From the NCBI RefSeq assembly GCF_002272945.1, contig NZ_NQMN01000002.1:263662-327661 (forward strand): a stretch of DNA of 64,000 nt, given 5' to 3'. Of this stretch, positions 1-8,866 are shown one piece after another. The notes under the pieces were generated by a model. The model saw only the letters and a program-made list of their open reading frames with translations. It did not search any database and was not told where the DNA came from. The position numbers and the translations under genes were made by a program. This stretch comes from Mycoplasmopsis agassizii (GTDB lineage: Bacteria > Bacillota_I > Bacilli_A > Mycoplasmatales > Metamycoplasmataceae). The stretch's first letter is position 1; each line of letters starts with the position of its first letter.

Positions 1-1182
1 CCTCCTCACGGCGACGCCTCTCCGCGCCCGGCCGCCTCTTCTACTCCGACACCACCTGCAGTAGATAATCCTGTAAACGGAGGAGATCAAAAAACAAATG
101 ATGGAAACAATCAAAAAGAATCAGAGGCTCCTTCACAACAAAAACCATATAAGTTTGTAGATAAACTTATAAGAACCATTCCTGACTATATGAAAAATGG
201 AAAACTTGACCTAGTCGATTTGCTGGATTATGTTATGAATATTGAGAATCTAAAAGAATTAGATTCTCAAGGTAATGAAACAAATAACTATATTAGTGTT
301 TCAGAAATGAAATCTAAATATGAAGAAGTCCTGGAATTAGTCAAAAAGGGAGTAGAAAAAACAAGAGTAGAAGGCATCCCTTTTTACTCGTCTAGGCTTG
401 TATATTATTATGAGAATGATGGTGAAATCTGAAAAGTAATTAGAAAAAAATATACTGAAAAAACTAATGATTCTTATAACAAAACTTTTGAGAAATGATT
501 TAGCAGTCTTAGAAATTCTTATTGGTACCCTTTTAGAAATTTTAGTAATTCAAGAAGAAAAGAATGAGAGAAAAAGGATATTGAAAAAAGAGGTCTTACG
601 GTTGATTCAGCAGAGCAAATGATTAAAGATGTGTTTCACATAATATATGCTCATTATGTTAGTGATGCTATAAAAAGTTACGCAGAATTCAAACTAGCAT
701 TACTCGAAGGAAGTGATGGTTATTCTTCTTTCGATAGCGTTTTCAAAAATCAATCAAATGTATATGATGCTGCAAATAGTTTTTCTAGATCATTTAAAGA
801 TTTCATGAAACTCGAAAATCAATATGCAAGAACTGACAAAGAATTCTTTACTGGTAGAGGTTTAGATTATTTTGTTAGACTTTTAGAAATCTCAAATAAT
901 GAAGTTATGCATTTTGCAAAAGTAGTGGGTGTTTCTTCTTATATGTACGCTTGAGAAAGTTGTGGATATTCTGGATACGATTGTGGACGGAGTAGTCAAA
1001 GTATAGCGTTAAGAAAAATTGCCGCAGACACTTTTAAAGAAACAACTTACAACGGCATCAAACTAGAAGAAATTAAAGGTTTTGAAAATTATTCAGGTCG
1101 TAGTATTGATGGATCAGAAAAACAGTTAATTACAAAAAATTTAATCAACCGCTACAAAACAAAATTTAGATGAAATTTTTAA
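1..1182 (+). CDS. Large lipoprotein-family protein, 5' end outside window
   Basis: The frame is open from base 1 to a TAA at 1180-1182 once TGA is read as Trp (for example at 430, 952 and 1171), giving at least 393 residues with no N-terminus. The C-terminal half matches the lipoproteins at 1599 and 8867. Shared stretches include IENLKELD followed by GNETN, then YFKxxLL-like and KEMF/KEFFTGxG-like segments, and a final RYKTKFRW. It is therefore a third paralog, presumably a surface lipoprotein whose signal peptide lies upstream. Function is unknown. The first 50 or so bases are very GC-rich and encode a Pro/Ala/Ser run unlike the rest of the window. Confidence 0.8.
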
Positions 1183-1401
1183 AATCTGTTGTTTATTAGA
1201 ATTAAAAATCTTACTTTGTACATGGGCAAGCAATTCTCCTATGGCATTATCAATTACTTTCTCCAAAGCATGAATTATTTTAGAAAAATGTATGTAATTT
1301 TGGAAAACGAACAACTTTAGGTGAAATTTGTTGTTTTAAAAACCAATATGTAAATAAGACACTAATATTTCAAACTGCAAGCATTAATAAATTTGAATTA
1401 T
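1183..1401. other. Intergenic stretch with possible decayed minus-strand coding remnant
   Basis: No intact gene is visible. On the minus strand about 50 codons stay open (roughly 1340 down to 1190) and read as an amphipathic helix containing ALEKVIDNAIGELLAHVQ. There is no start codon with a ribosome binding site. This could be the tail of a degraded gene, possibly a transposase, but I cannot assign it. Confidence 0.25.
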
Positions 1402-1425
1402 CCTTCATATTCATGAAGGTATTTT
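1402..1425 (+). terminator. Probable Rho-independent terminator after the first lipoprotein gene
   Basis: A 7-bp stem, CCTTCAT / ATGAAGG with loop ATTC, is followed by a T-rich stretch. It lies about 220 bases after the stop at 1182, so it could end that transcript or that of the decayed sequence in between. Confidence 0.5.
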
Positions 1426-1598
1426 AATTACAAACTCAAGTAGATAACACGAGAAATTAAATCTTAATAGTAAATTGACACTGTTACAACTGTGTTTGAA
1501 TTACTATAGATATGGTATGTGTTTTATATTAAATCTAGTTATCCTATTGAATTAAATATTTGTAATTGCCTGTAAAACTTTTAAATCAAGGAGTATCT

Positions 1599-2795
1599 AT
1601 GAAACTCAAATCTAAAAAATTATTATTATTTTCCACATTAACATTATTAACATCAATAACTACAACAACATTAGTGTCTTGTTCAAAAGATTCTGGTGAT
1701 GTAATTACACCACCATCTAATGACCAACCTAATAAGGATGATCTTACTAAGGAACAAGACAAACCTAATGAAAATAAAGAAGTTGTTATTAGAAATTTAC
1801 CTGATATATTGGATGAAGAACTAAATTTTAATTTAGTACCCTTAATAAGATACATTAAGGGTATTGAAAACTTAAAAGAACTAGATGGCGAAGGTAATGA
1901 AACCGATAAATTAATTAGCCCTGAAGAAATGCTTGCAAGGTATCAGGAAATCTGGCCTAAGTTTTGAATTTTATCACAATCACATGATAAAGACAAAGTA
2001 GAATGAAAAGACTATCGAAAGTTGGAATATTCTGAAATAGTAGAAAAAGCAAAACAAAAACATTCAGTTAGAGATAAAGAAGGTAAATATATAACACCAT
2101 ATGATTTTTTTATGAAATCTGATTTAGAGTCAGAACGTTTTTTTAGAAATGAATTAATTGAAACACGCACCGATGAAGGTGACGAAAAAATAACGTTAGC
2201 CAGTCGGTGAAGTAAAAAATTAAAAAAATATTACGGTGATTTTATTACTAGTGTTGAAGATGCTGAAAATTTAATAATTGAAGCAATGCCAATCGTGTAT
2301 GCAGAGAATATTATTCAATTTATGCTAGGCTACCTTGAATTCAAAATAACTTTATTGAAGTCTCGAACTAGCCAATTAACTTTTAAAGAATACTTTAAAG
2401 CAAATACAGGCGCAAGTCACTGAATAAGCATTATGCTTGCAGCTTATAATGATTTTTTGATTATGTGAAGATCCCAATATATGAGATCTACTAAAGAGAT
2501 GTTTGTAGGACATGGCGAGACTTATTGAAGGTTGTTACTAGATATTTCAAATAATGAAATAGCTCCATTTTCAAGAGCAATGGGAAATGTTGGTTTTTAT
2601 ACTCCAGAAGTTAATGTTTGAGTTTATCGTCAAGAGCTAGTCGATGCCTTATTAATAGATAAGTTTAAACAAACTGTTTATACTGATAGAGACATTTTAG
2701 AAAAAACCAATAAAACAGAAACTGAAAATTTAGACAGTGTGATTACTCGCTATAAAACTAGGTTTAAGTGACTTTTCAAAACAAGCAAAGAATAA
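1599..2795 (+). CDS. Paralogous surface lipoprotein, 398 aa
   Basis: The start is ATG 1599, preceded by AAGGAG about 6 bases upstream; a TTG 33 bases earlier is in frame but has no ribosome binding site. Residues 1-28 form a lysine-rich N-region, a hydrophobic core and a lipobox ending LVSC, so this is a predicted prolipoprotein cleaved before that Cys. The mature part begins with a disordered Pro/Asp/Lys linker. A conserved body follows that includes IKGIENLKELDGEGNETDKL and a YMRSTKEMFVGHGETYW block near the C-terminus. Several in-frame TGA codons read as Trp; the stop is TAA. It is about 65% alike by eye to the gene at 8867. Function is unknown, probably surface-exposed. Confidence 0.88.
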
Positions 2796-2897
2796 TACTA
2801 ATAAACTGGTGAAAATTATTAAACACTATAAATAATAAGTAATTTGTTTTTAATCACCTTCGCCTTTCTCCTTAATATATTAATTTATTTTAGTAAA

Positions 2898-3114
2898 TAA
2901 AAAAGAGCCCTGAAAAAGGCTCTTTTTCTCTGCCGCTTATTGACAGCCCAATCCACTACTTGAGAACACACTAGTTAGACAGTTAATAAATTAACTCTTT
3001 CTCATATCTTCTGTTCTTTAGCAACTTCTATCACGGCAATGGGGCGTACTGAGTGATAGCTTTAACACTAATGTGGGGGTTCATATTTCACATATAGTTA
3101 TCTCTAACTTATGT
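2898..3114 (-). ncRNA. Structured small RNA, family A copy 1 (partner of the RNA at 27236)
   Basis: On the minus strand a TATAAT (forward 3121-3126) with an upstream TTGCAA precedes about 215 nt of non-coding sequence that ends at a strong terminator. Two blocks are identical to the RNA at 27236-27448: 25 nt at 3055-3079 and 17 nt at 3016-3032. A third block (2951-2964, CTCAAGTNGTGGAT) matches at 13 of 14 positions. The first two blocks flank a stem CTATCAC/GTGATAG here and CTATCGC/GCGATAG in the other copy, a compensatory change. The CCAC of block one can pair with the GTGG of block three. It is not recognisable as tmRNA, RNase P RNA, SRP RNA or tRNA. No toxin-like ORF follows this copy; the nearest gene on this strand is the coiled-coil gene upstream. 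Confidence 0.7.
2899..2928. terminator. Bidirectional terminator shared by lipoprotein gene and minus-strand RNA
   Basis: The hairpin AAAAAGAGCC / GGCTCTTTTT has A and T runs on both sides. It can terminate the lipoprotein transcript (stop at 2795) on the plus strand and the RNA copy at 2898-3114 on the minus strand. Confidence 0.75.
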
Positions 3115-3215
3115 TCTGTAATTATACAAAGTTTTTATAATTTGCAATGTATTTCTGCAGAAATGTTTGTTTAGATTTTATGAAAATTAACAACTTTATG
3201 TGATTTAGTATTTTT

Positions 3216-3818
3216 TTACTTGTCTTTCTTTTTTAGCAACTCTAAAATTGCTTCAAGCTTTTCATTCGTTTCTTTATTTTGTTTTTCAACTTTATCAAGC
3301 CTTTTATTCGTTTGTTCAAATTTTTGATCTATTCTTTTTTCCATTTGTAAGTTTTCAGCTTTGGACTGGTCAAATTTTTGATTCATTTCATTCTTTGCTT
3401 CTTCAAATTTTTGATTCATCTCAGAGCGTATCTGTTTATTACTTTCCTTCATCTCAGTGCGAATTTGTTTATTACCCTCTCTCATTTCAGAACGAATCTG
3501 TTTGTTTCCTTCATTCATCTCAAAGCGAATCTGTTCGTTACCTTCTTTCATTTCAGATCTTAATTCACTTGCAGATAATCTTATTTGCTTCAGCACCCAT
3601 TCTCTGTTAAATGGCTCATCATTGCCACCAGGCCCAGGTGGTGGTGGTACTATAGGTGGTAAAGGGTCACCTTCAGCCTCATATTTATATTTAGCCTTAT
3701 TTGTGATTGGGTGAATTTCAACTAAATTAATTGTTTCTTTCATATCATGTGTCTTTGTTAACTTTTTCACTTCTGCACACGGTCTATTTACTGCTATTTT
3801 TGAATCTTTATTGCTCAT
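3216..3818 (-). CDS. Coiled-coil protein with EMxxGNKQIR repeats, 200 aa
   Basis: N-terminal residues 1-50 are polar and unrecognised. Residues 52-67 form a Pro/Gly hinge (PPIVPPPPGPGG). From about residue 75 to 195 there is a long coiled coil made of imperfect 11-residue units of the type RxEMxEGNKQI. It ends in a basic tail and has no signal peptide or membrane segment, so it is cytoplasmic. A TATAAT lies about 9 bases before the ATG and there is no ribosome binding site, suggesting a nearly leaderless mRNA. The organisation resembles mycoplasma coiled-coil families such as DUF16/UPF0134 (inference). The gene at 10810 has the same general design. Confidence 0.75.
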   Translation of the reverse strand: MSNKDSKIAVNRPCAEVKKLTKTHDMKETINLVEIHPITNKAKYKYEAEGDPLPPIVPPPPGPGGNDEPFNREWVLKQIRLSASELRSEMKEGNEQIRFEMNEGNKQIRSEMREGNKQIRTEMKESNKQIRSEMNQKFEEAKNEMNQKFDQSKAENLQMEKRIDQKFEQTNKRLDKVEKQNKETNEKLEAILELLKKKDK

Positions 3819-4138
3819 ATTGATTTAATTATAACTAAAGAAAATAACTATTAAGTTGATTTTTCAGTTTTTTCATACATAAAATTAAAATTGGTGAATA
3901 AGGATGAGCCAATTTGCAAGCTTAGGGGGCTGAAAAACGCTTGTAATTTGGAGCACTGTTCAGGTTGCTTTTTCTTATTCAAATTTTTATAAACTTAAGA
4001 GTCAATATAATCAAAATTCTTTTATATGTTTGCATTGCTAGTTAACTTATAAAACCAAAAAATATTTCATATCACTCATTAAATTTTATAAAAAACTATT
4101 CTTGCTTTTAATGATTAATTTAGCGCTTATAAGTAACA
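3819..4138. other. Intergenic stretch with a folded GC-richer segment
   Basis: No ORF of note. Positions 3896-3980 can fold into a multi-branch structure: a closing 7-bp stem GAATAAG/CTTATTC, an internal CCAATTTGCAAGC against GCTTGTAATTTGG, and an AGCA/TGCT hairpin. The segment is less AT-rich than its surroundings. It may be a small RNA; the strand is undetermined. Confidence 0.35.
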
Positions 4139-5182
4139 TTAAATTAAATCAGAATAATACTTTATGATAGCATTTGCTTTTTTGTTTAATATATTTTTAA
4201 CTTGGTTTTCCATATACGAATAATCTATATTTTGCCTCTTGTCTATAGGTAAAAGAAGTTTTTGTTGCCTAATTCTTTTTTGACTAAATTTATATCCATA
4301 TCCGTATTTGTTTTTAATAGCAACAATTAGACTAGTTTTTATAAATAACCCAAGATACTTGTTCATTATTTTATTATCAAGAAAAGAAATTTTTTCAACA
4401 TGATCTGTTGCAATGAAATCAGTGGGCTGTCAATTTATAATTCCATCAGTTGCACTATCTATAGTTATAACACTACCTTTTTCAGTTGGTTGGTTTTGAT
4501 AAACATTATCAAAACCGTTATCCTGTGATGAACATGTGATTCTTGGCACTTTTCCATTTGCAATTAATTTTGAAGGATGTGTCGTTTCTGTTCCTGAGAC
4601 TTGAAATACAGAAGAAATGGTAAAGTCTTTATAGTTACCTAAACTATACCCCCCCCCCACGATTTCAGGAGTTTGTGCTTGATAATATTCAGCAACTTTT
4701 CTAGCTTGTTTTTTATAGATTTCTTTTATGAAATTTTCCATGTAGTCTCAGTCTGGATTGCCATCTTTAGTCACTGGAATTACTAGTTGGGTTTTTCTCA
4801 ATCTTTCTTGTGAACACATTCTATTATACGAAAAGATATTCTTTAGACTGATCTCCAATGTACCTACAATAAATAAAAATTGAAATTTTGACAGTTTTAT
4901 TAATGGCGTAAGTATATTAATTCTTCCGTGAGACACTGCATAAAAATCTTTTTCCTGATAAAATGGTTTTCCAAACATGTCAACTGTAATCGCATTACCT
5001 TTAAAAGGAAGGCTTTTCCCATCACCTTCTCTAATAAATTTTATGTAACCATTATTTTTTGTACCAGCTGAAACAAGTGGTTTTCTTCCTTCTGGCAATG
5101 AGTCAGGTTTGTTATCACCTTTAGATAGTTCAAGTTTAAAAAATTTTGTTATAGAAAAAGTTTTTCATTGATTATTTTTCAT
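4139..5182 (-). CDS. BcgI-like specificity (S) subunit with two target-recognition domains, 347 aa, in frame
   Basis: This is the specificity subunit that directs the R-M chain to a bipartite DNA site. Order: first target-recognition domain (about residues 1-145, beginning WKTFSITKFF), a conserved helix WDYMENFIKEIYKKQARKV, a Gly-rich linker encoded by a G10 tract (4649-4658), a second target-recognition domain (from YKDFTISSVFQV) and a matching helix YSYMENQVKNILNKKANA at the C-terminus. The length fits BcgI-type B subunits (about 340 aa). The start ATG at 5182 lies just after a G7 tract. TGA codons at 4748 and 4430 are Trp; the stop is TAA. With ten G residues the frame is intact. A one- or two-base change would remove the second recognition domain. 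Confidence 0.82.
4649..4658. repeat. C10 (coding-strand G10) phase-variation tract inside the S gene
   Basis: Ten consecutive C on the plus strand, read as G10, encode the Gly-rich linker between the two target-recognition domains. The present length keeps the frame. In a genome this AT-rich, such a tract is a typical slipped-strand contingency site. Confidence 0.85.
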
Positions 5183-5189
5183 TTTGTAG

Positions 5190-5196
5190 CCCCCCC
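5190..5196. repeat. C7 (coding-strand G7) tract at the junction of the two S genes
   Basis: Seven C on the plus strand. On the minus strand, G7 lies 7 bases before the ATG at 5182. In the restored frame of the first S gene it encodes Thr-Gly-Gly-Ala and leads to a stop at 5149. With eight G the frame enters the second S gene (TGGGYKMKNNQW), giving a three-domain chain. Confidence 0.7.
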
Positions 5197-5544
5197 AGTC
5201 ATTTTAAAATTATTTTCTAAATTATAATTTTGACTAACTCATTTATAATAGATAGCAATAGCTTTGAATTTCTTGCTATAAAATTTTTTTATGAAATTTT
5301 CAATAAAATTTCAGTTTATGTTTCCTAATTCATTAGTTGGTAACTGAATACGTTCATTTAATAGTCTTTCCATTTTTCTGGCATATCCGAAATTGTATTT
5401 GCCTCTTACAGTATTTGAAGCAGCAGTTAGATATAAGCCGATAAAAAGATTGAGTTTTTTATTTTTAAGTCTGCCTACTGAAATTGAAGTACTTCCTATA
5501 AAATCATGAGTTTTATAAACAGATAAACCTACTGAACCTTCACC

Positions 5545-5564
5545 GTTACAAATAGTTACAAATA
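5545..5564. repeat. Perfect 10-bp tandem duplication (2 units) disrupting the first S gene
   Basis: Plus strand: GTTACAAATA twice in succession. It shifts the frame of the first S gene by +1. One or four units would restore the frame. Confidence 0.9.
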
Positions 5565-5747
5565 AATGCCATACAGTTTCCTTTAACTAAGTGCTTTTCA
5601 CTATTTTCTACAAAACTCATAACTCCATTATTTCTATCTGTAGCACCAACATAAGGAACATCACCTTGCTTTAACTTGCTGATATTACTTAAATTACATC
5701 GTTTAAGTTCGAAAAGGTCATCCATTTTAAATGACTTGTATTCTCTG

Positions 5748-7695
5748 TTATTCATCAGTTTCCTCTTCATCATCTTCTAAACCAAATAAATAACCTCTGC
5801 CATGAGTTATCATGTTGACTTCAAAAGTAAGGTAGTCAGCAACTACCTTCTCAAAATCTTCAGTTGTCGGAATACTATCATTAAAATAATAGAATGAGTG
5901 CAATCATTCATCAGTGGGTTCAATAGTTGACTTAACGCAGAAATTATTTGGTGCTTCAAATTTCTCTTTTCAAACATTTAGAAGATATTCCTTTTTTTCT
6001 TCTGCAGTTCCATCATCAATTAAGCTCGTTGATTTAGCTTTTAAATAACCATCATTTTCGAAATTTATAAACTTACTTTTTTTGCTTTTTGGATGTGGCA
6101 CACCTGTGGTGAAAATTGCGATGCAAGTTCCAACACTAGCAATTCCCGCGAAAGTATCTTTATTTAATGTAATTACACCTTCCAAAGTGTGGTTAGACAG
6201 AATTTTTTGTTTCATTATTTTTACATAATTACTAGAATTGGTGAATGTTGATAAGGGGACAATAACTGCTGCCCCCCCCCTTCGTTATGCTGTCTAATAA
6301 ATGATTAACAAAATTTATTTCATGAAGTTCTTCAGTGTTTTTATCTTTATTCTGAGAGTATGGTGGATTCATCATCCCTTTACTAAATTTCATTTTCTGT
6401 CATTCAGATGAAGGTTTTTTTAAAAAATCTTCATTGTGCAAATTGCTCTTACCGTCACCTCTCAAAAGCATATTTGTTGCTGCGATAGTAAACATGTATG
6501 ACTGCAACTCTACTCCCACTAGTAGTTCGGTACGAATATTATCCCTTTCTATATCATCATCTGTTTTAGAAAGCATATACTGCATTGCTGAAATTAAAAA
6601 TCCACCTGTTCCACAACAAGGATCAAAAACCTTATCTGTTTTTTTCAAATCTAATAAATCGCAAAATAAATCAGTAATGTGTCTAGGAGTTAATACAACT
6701 CCCAAATTTTGTCCATCACCTGGTCTATATGACATAAATTCGCTATAAAATCTACCAAGAAAATCTTCTGATGATTTTTCATATGACAACGTATTAAAAA
6801 TTTTATTGTATAAGGTCTTTGTAAACCTCATTAATGGAGTACCATCTAACTCTTTAGTGTAAGTGTTAATTTTCTCATTATCTATAAAAATTTTAAATTG
6901 ACTCAACATTTTATTTTGTTTTTCAGTTGGAATTTTAGACCTACTTAAATTAGCACTGATTGCATCGTAAATTTTTTGACCATCAGATTTAGTTCTATCA
7001 CTATTCAAACTATCAATATTAAAAGATTTGTATCTAATTTCTGATAAAGCAAGAAAAATGCCTGAAACTATTATAGGTCTTTCTGACTCCATTAAAGTTC
7101 CTAAATTTCTTAGTTCATTACTTAATTTTTTTGCTGTGTTGATTATTTCTTCAGTGGTTATGTCTTTTTCACTTTTAGATATATGGTTCAAAACTTCAGA
7201 TTCATAATACTTATTGATATTGTTTTTTTGAAAACTAGAAAATGATTTTAGATCATCTAATCTCTTATATTTTCCTTCATAATTAATAAAAATTGGTGTA
7301 ATTGTATGATGATCTTCAGAACCACTAAAACCAACTGCAAATACTTTTTTATAATTAGCAGAATTTTTTACTATTTGTTTTCCATAATGCAAAGCACCAT
7401 TAACTGCATAATTTTTCACGGAATTTTTGTCTTCCCCGATAGAACCATTTTTATCTAATTTAATATGCCTGCTTAAGCTTGCTTTATTTTCAATGACAAG
7501 CACAAAATTTTCTAAAACACAAACAAATTCAGGTACTCCACGATAACCTGTTTTACTTTTTGATGCAGTTTTCAAAGCTTCTTCAATCTCTTTGACATTA
7601 CTTCCGTGTTGACTGCAATTCCCCGTTTTTCAAATATCTAATTTTTCTAGCACATTTCGAACAAAAACATCTGTTTCGACTTCTTTTATAGCCAT
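5748..7695 (-). pseudogene. BcgI-like fused restriction-methylase (RM) chain, currently out of frame at a G9 tract
   Basis: The ATG at 7695 has AAAGAGG 5 bases upstream. The N-terminal 130 residues contain a PD-(D/E)xK-like nuclease signature (PEF ... VIENKA). The second half is a gamma-class N6-adenine methylase with motif I DPCCGTGGFL and motif IV NPPY. The full frame would end at TAA 5748-5750 (about 648 aa, close to BcgI A subunits), overlapping the first S gene by 8 bases. Shortly after NPPY lies a coding-strand G9 tract (6272-6280). With nine G the frame runs into a TAG about 14 codons later. With eight or eleven G it continues as AAVIVPLSTFT and onward. So the gene is phase-OFF as sequenced, unless the cell population is mixed. 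Confidence 0.82.
6272..6280. repeat. C9 (coding-strand G9) phase-variation tract in the RM gene
   Basis: Nine C on the plus strand. The tract encodes Lys-Gly-Gly just after NPPY. The count is one more than needed for the ON frame (8 or 11), which truncates the methylase. Confidence 0.85.
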
Positions 7696-8001
7696 AATTA
7701 CCTCTTTAATTAGAAATGTATCTTTTAGTAAACTTTGATCATTCAATAATTTAAAATTAAAACATTTTTCGGTTTTAGTTTTGAAGTTTACTTTTTTCTT
7801 TTTAAAACTTAATATATTTTAGAGTAACAATAGTCAAAAATAATCAAAATAAAAAACTTACTTTTGAATTAGTTTTTAAAAGTTTTACTAGCTTTATAGA
7901 ATAAGTATCCTGCTGTTTTTAAAACGGTAATAAATGCTAGTTGCAAAAACTGATTTTTGTTATTTTTAGGTATTAAACTTTTTTATATATGTTATAATTA
8001 T
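7696..8001. other. Promoter region between the RM gene and a plus-strand small RNA
   Basis: No ORF is supported. It should hold the minus-strand promoter of the RM gene and, at 7993-7998, a TATAAT for the RNA starting near 8002. Confidence 0.4.
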
Positions 8002-8184
8002 ATTGCCTAAAATAAGAAATTATTTTAGGCAATGTGCATTTTGCATTTGGTACACAAACAAATTCAGGTAGAGATCTGTCTACTTAAATAATATTAGTAA
8101 CTAAATAAAACACATCTTTTCCAAATGCAAAAACCTTTTTTAAAATTTTAATACCTTTTTGCTTATGCAGAAAGGTATTTTTTA
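8002..8184 (+). ncRNA. Small structured RNA, family B copy 1 (5' TTGCCTA stem)
   Basis: TATAAT at 7993-7998 is followed by a perfect 13-bp hairpin with a GAAA tetraloop (8003-8032, TTGCCTAAAATAA/TTATTTTAGGCAA). Next is a 12-bp long-range pairing TTTTGCATTTGG (8039-8050) with CCAAATGCAAAA (8121-8132), which encloses a GTAGA/TCTAC hairpin. A terminator AATACCTTT/AAAGGTATT with a T run ends at 8184. No coding potential is seen. The same promoter-stem-terminator plan occurs at 29943 and 30127. Function is unknown. Confidence 0.6.
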
Positions 8185-8258
8185 TTGCTTCACGACAGTG
8201 AAAATAAGATAGTTTTTGGACTGTACTTACTTATATCTGCTTAAAAATGATGTAAAAG

Positions 8259-8288
8259 AAAAAGTGCTAGATTTCTCTAGCACTTTTT
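8259..8288. terminator. Strong 13-bp bidirectional terminator hairpin
   Basis: AAAAAGTGCTAGA / TCTAGCACTTTTT with loop TTTC. On the minus strand it follows a 9-bp hairpin (CCTTTATTA/TAATAAAGG, 8297-8322), so it may end a short minus-strand RNA. Confidence 0.6.
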
Positions 8289-8467
8289 GAAGCCTTTATT
8301 AGTTACACATAATAAAGGTAATTTCTTTTTAACTAAATATATAAAATTTTAAATTTCATCAATCATGAAAGCGACACTTAATGAAATTAGAAACCATAAT
8401 GATTTCATAATAATATTATATTCAAAAAATATCTAAGATAACTAAAAAATTCTTACTAACAAATTAA

Positions 8468-8556
8468 ATAAAAAACCTGCTAACTAGGCAAGCAGGCTTT
8501 TATTTAAGTAGGTTTTTCTATCTTGGGACTTATGAATATAAGTTTCAAAACCTTAT
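8468..8556 (-). ncRNA. Candidate minus-strand small RNA of about 90 nt
   Basis: On the minus strand, TATAAT (forward 8563-8568) is followed by about 60 nt without coding capacity, then a terminator CCTGCT/AGCAGG with a T run. Nothing nearby on this strand could use that terminator, so an independent small RNA is plausible. Evidence is promoter plus terminator only. Confidence 0.45.
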
Positions 8557-8866
8557 GAAATAATTATACAAGATTTTTTTAATTTTGTGTAATAGACAGT
8601 AAATATTTTGTGATTAGTTCTACGACTTTAAAATTAACTGAATTAAGTCCTTTAGAGAAAATTATCTTATTAGTAAAACTATCGCTCCTAAGGGCTTATA
8701 GATACTATCTCAAGCCTTTAACTGATTAGCATTAATATAAATGATTTTTATTTGTTGATAAATCAGAATCTATAATCCTATTTCCTAGTTTATAATAACT
8801 TATAAAAGTGACTAAATTAAGTACTTATCAAATAACTATTAATTTAGTCTTAATTAAGGAGTATTT
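8557..8866. other. Upstream region of the lipoprotein gene
   Basis: No ORF. It holds two TATAAT hexamers (8771-8776 and 8791-8796) suitable as -10 boxes for the lipoprotein gene at 8867. Nothing else is recognised. Confidence 0.4.

Larger units (their letters stand above)
5149..5755 (-). pseudogene. First S gene (single recognition domain), frameshifted by a 10-bp tandem duplication
   Basis: The ATG at 5755 overlaps the end of the R-M gene (ATGAATAA), with GAGG upstream. The product starts NNREYKSFKMDDLFELKRC, a target-recognition domain opening. As sequenced it stops at a TAA at 5546-5548 after about 69 codons, because the 10-bp unit TATTTGTAAC is present twice (5545-5564). Removing one unit restores the frame: ICNGEGSVGLSVYKTH, then a domain ending with the conserved helix WNFIENFIKKFYSKKFKA, and a stop at 5149-5151 (about 198 aa). 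Downstream a G7 tract (5190-5196) separates it from the second S gene. Eight G would instead fuse the two in frame. Confidence 0.75.

Noticed and set aside
3248-3714. Plus-strand ORFs over the coiled-coil gene
   Set aside because: Antisense shadows of the repetitive minus-strand gene 3216-3818, with no ribosome binding sites and Phe/Ser-rich nonsense.
4748-5098. Separate short ORFs in the S gene region (4139-5182)
   Set aside because: They are one reading frame interrupted only by TGA, which is Trp here.
5748-7695. Classic type I HsdM
   Set aside because: The chain has its own N-terminal nuclease signature and no separate HsdR is nearby; size and order fit BcgI A/B better.
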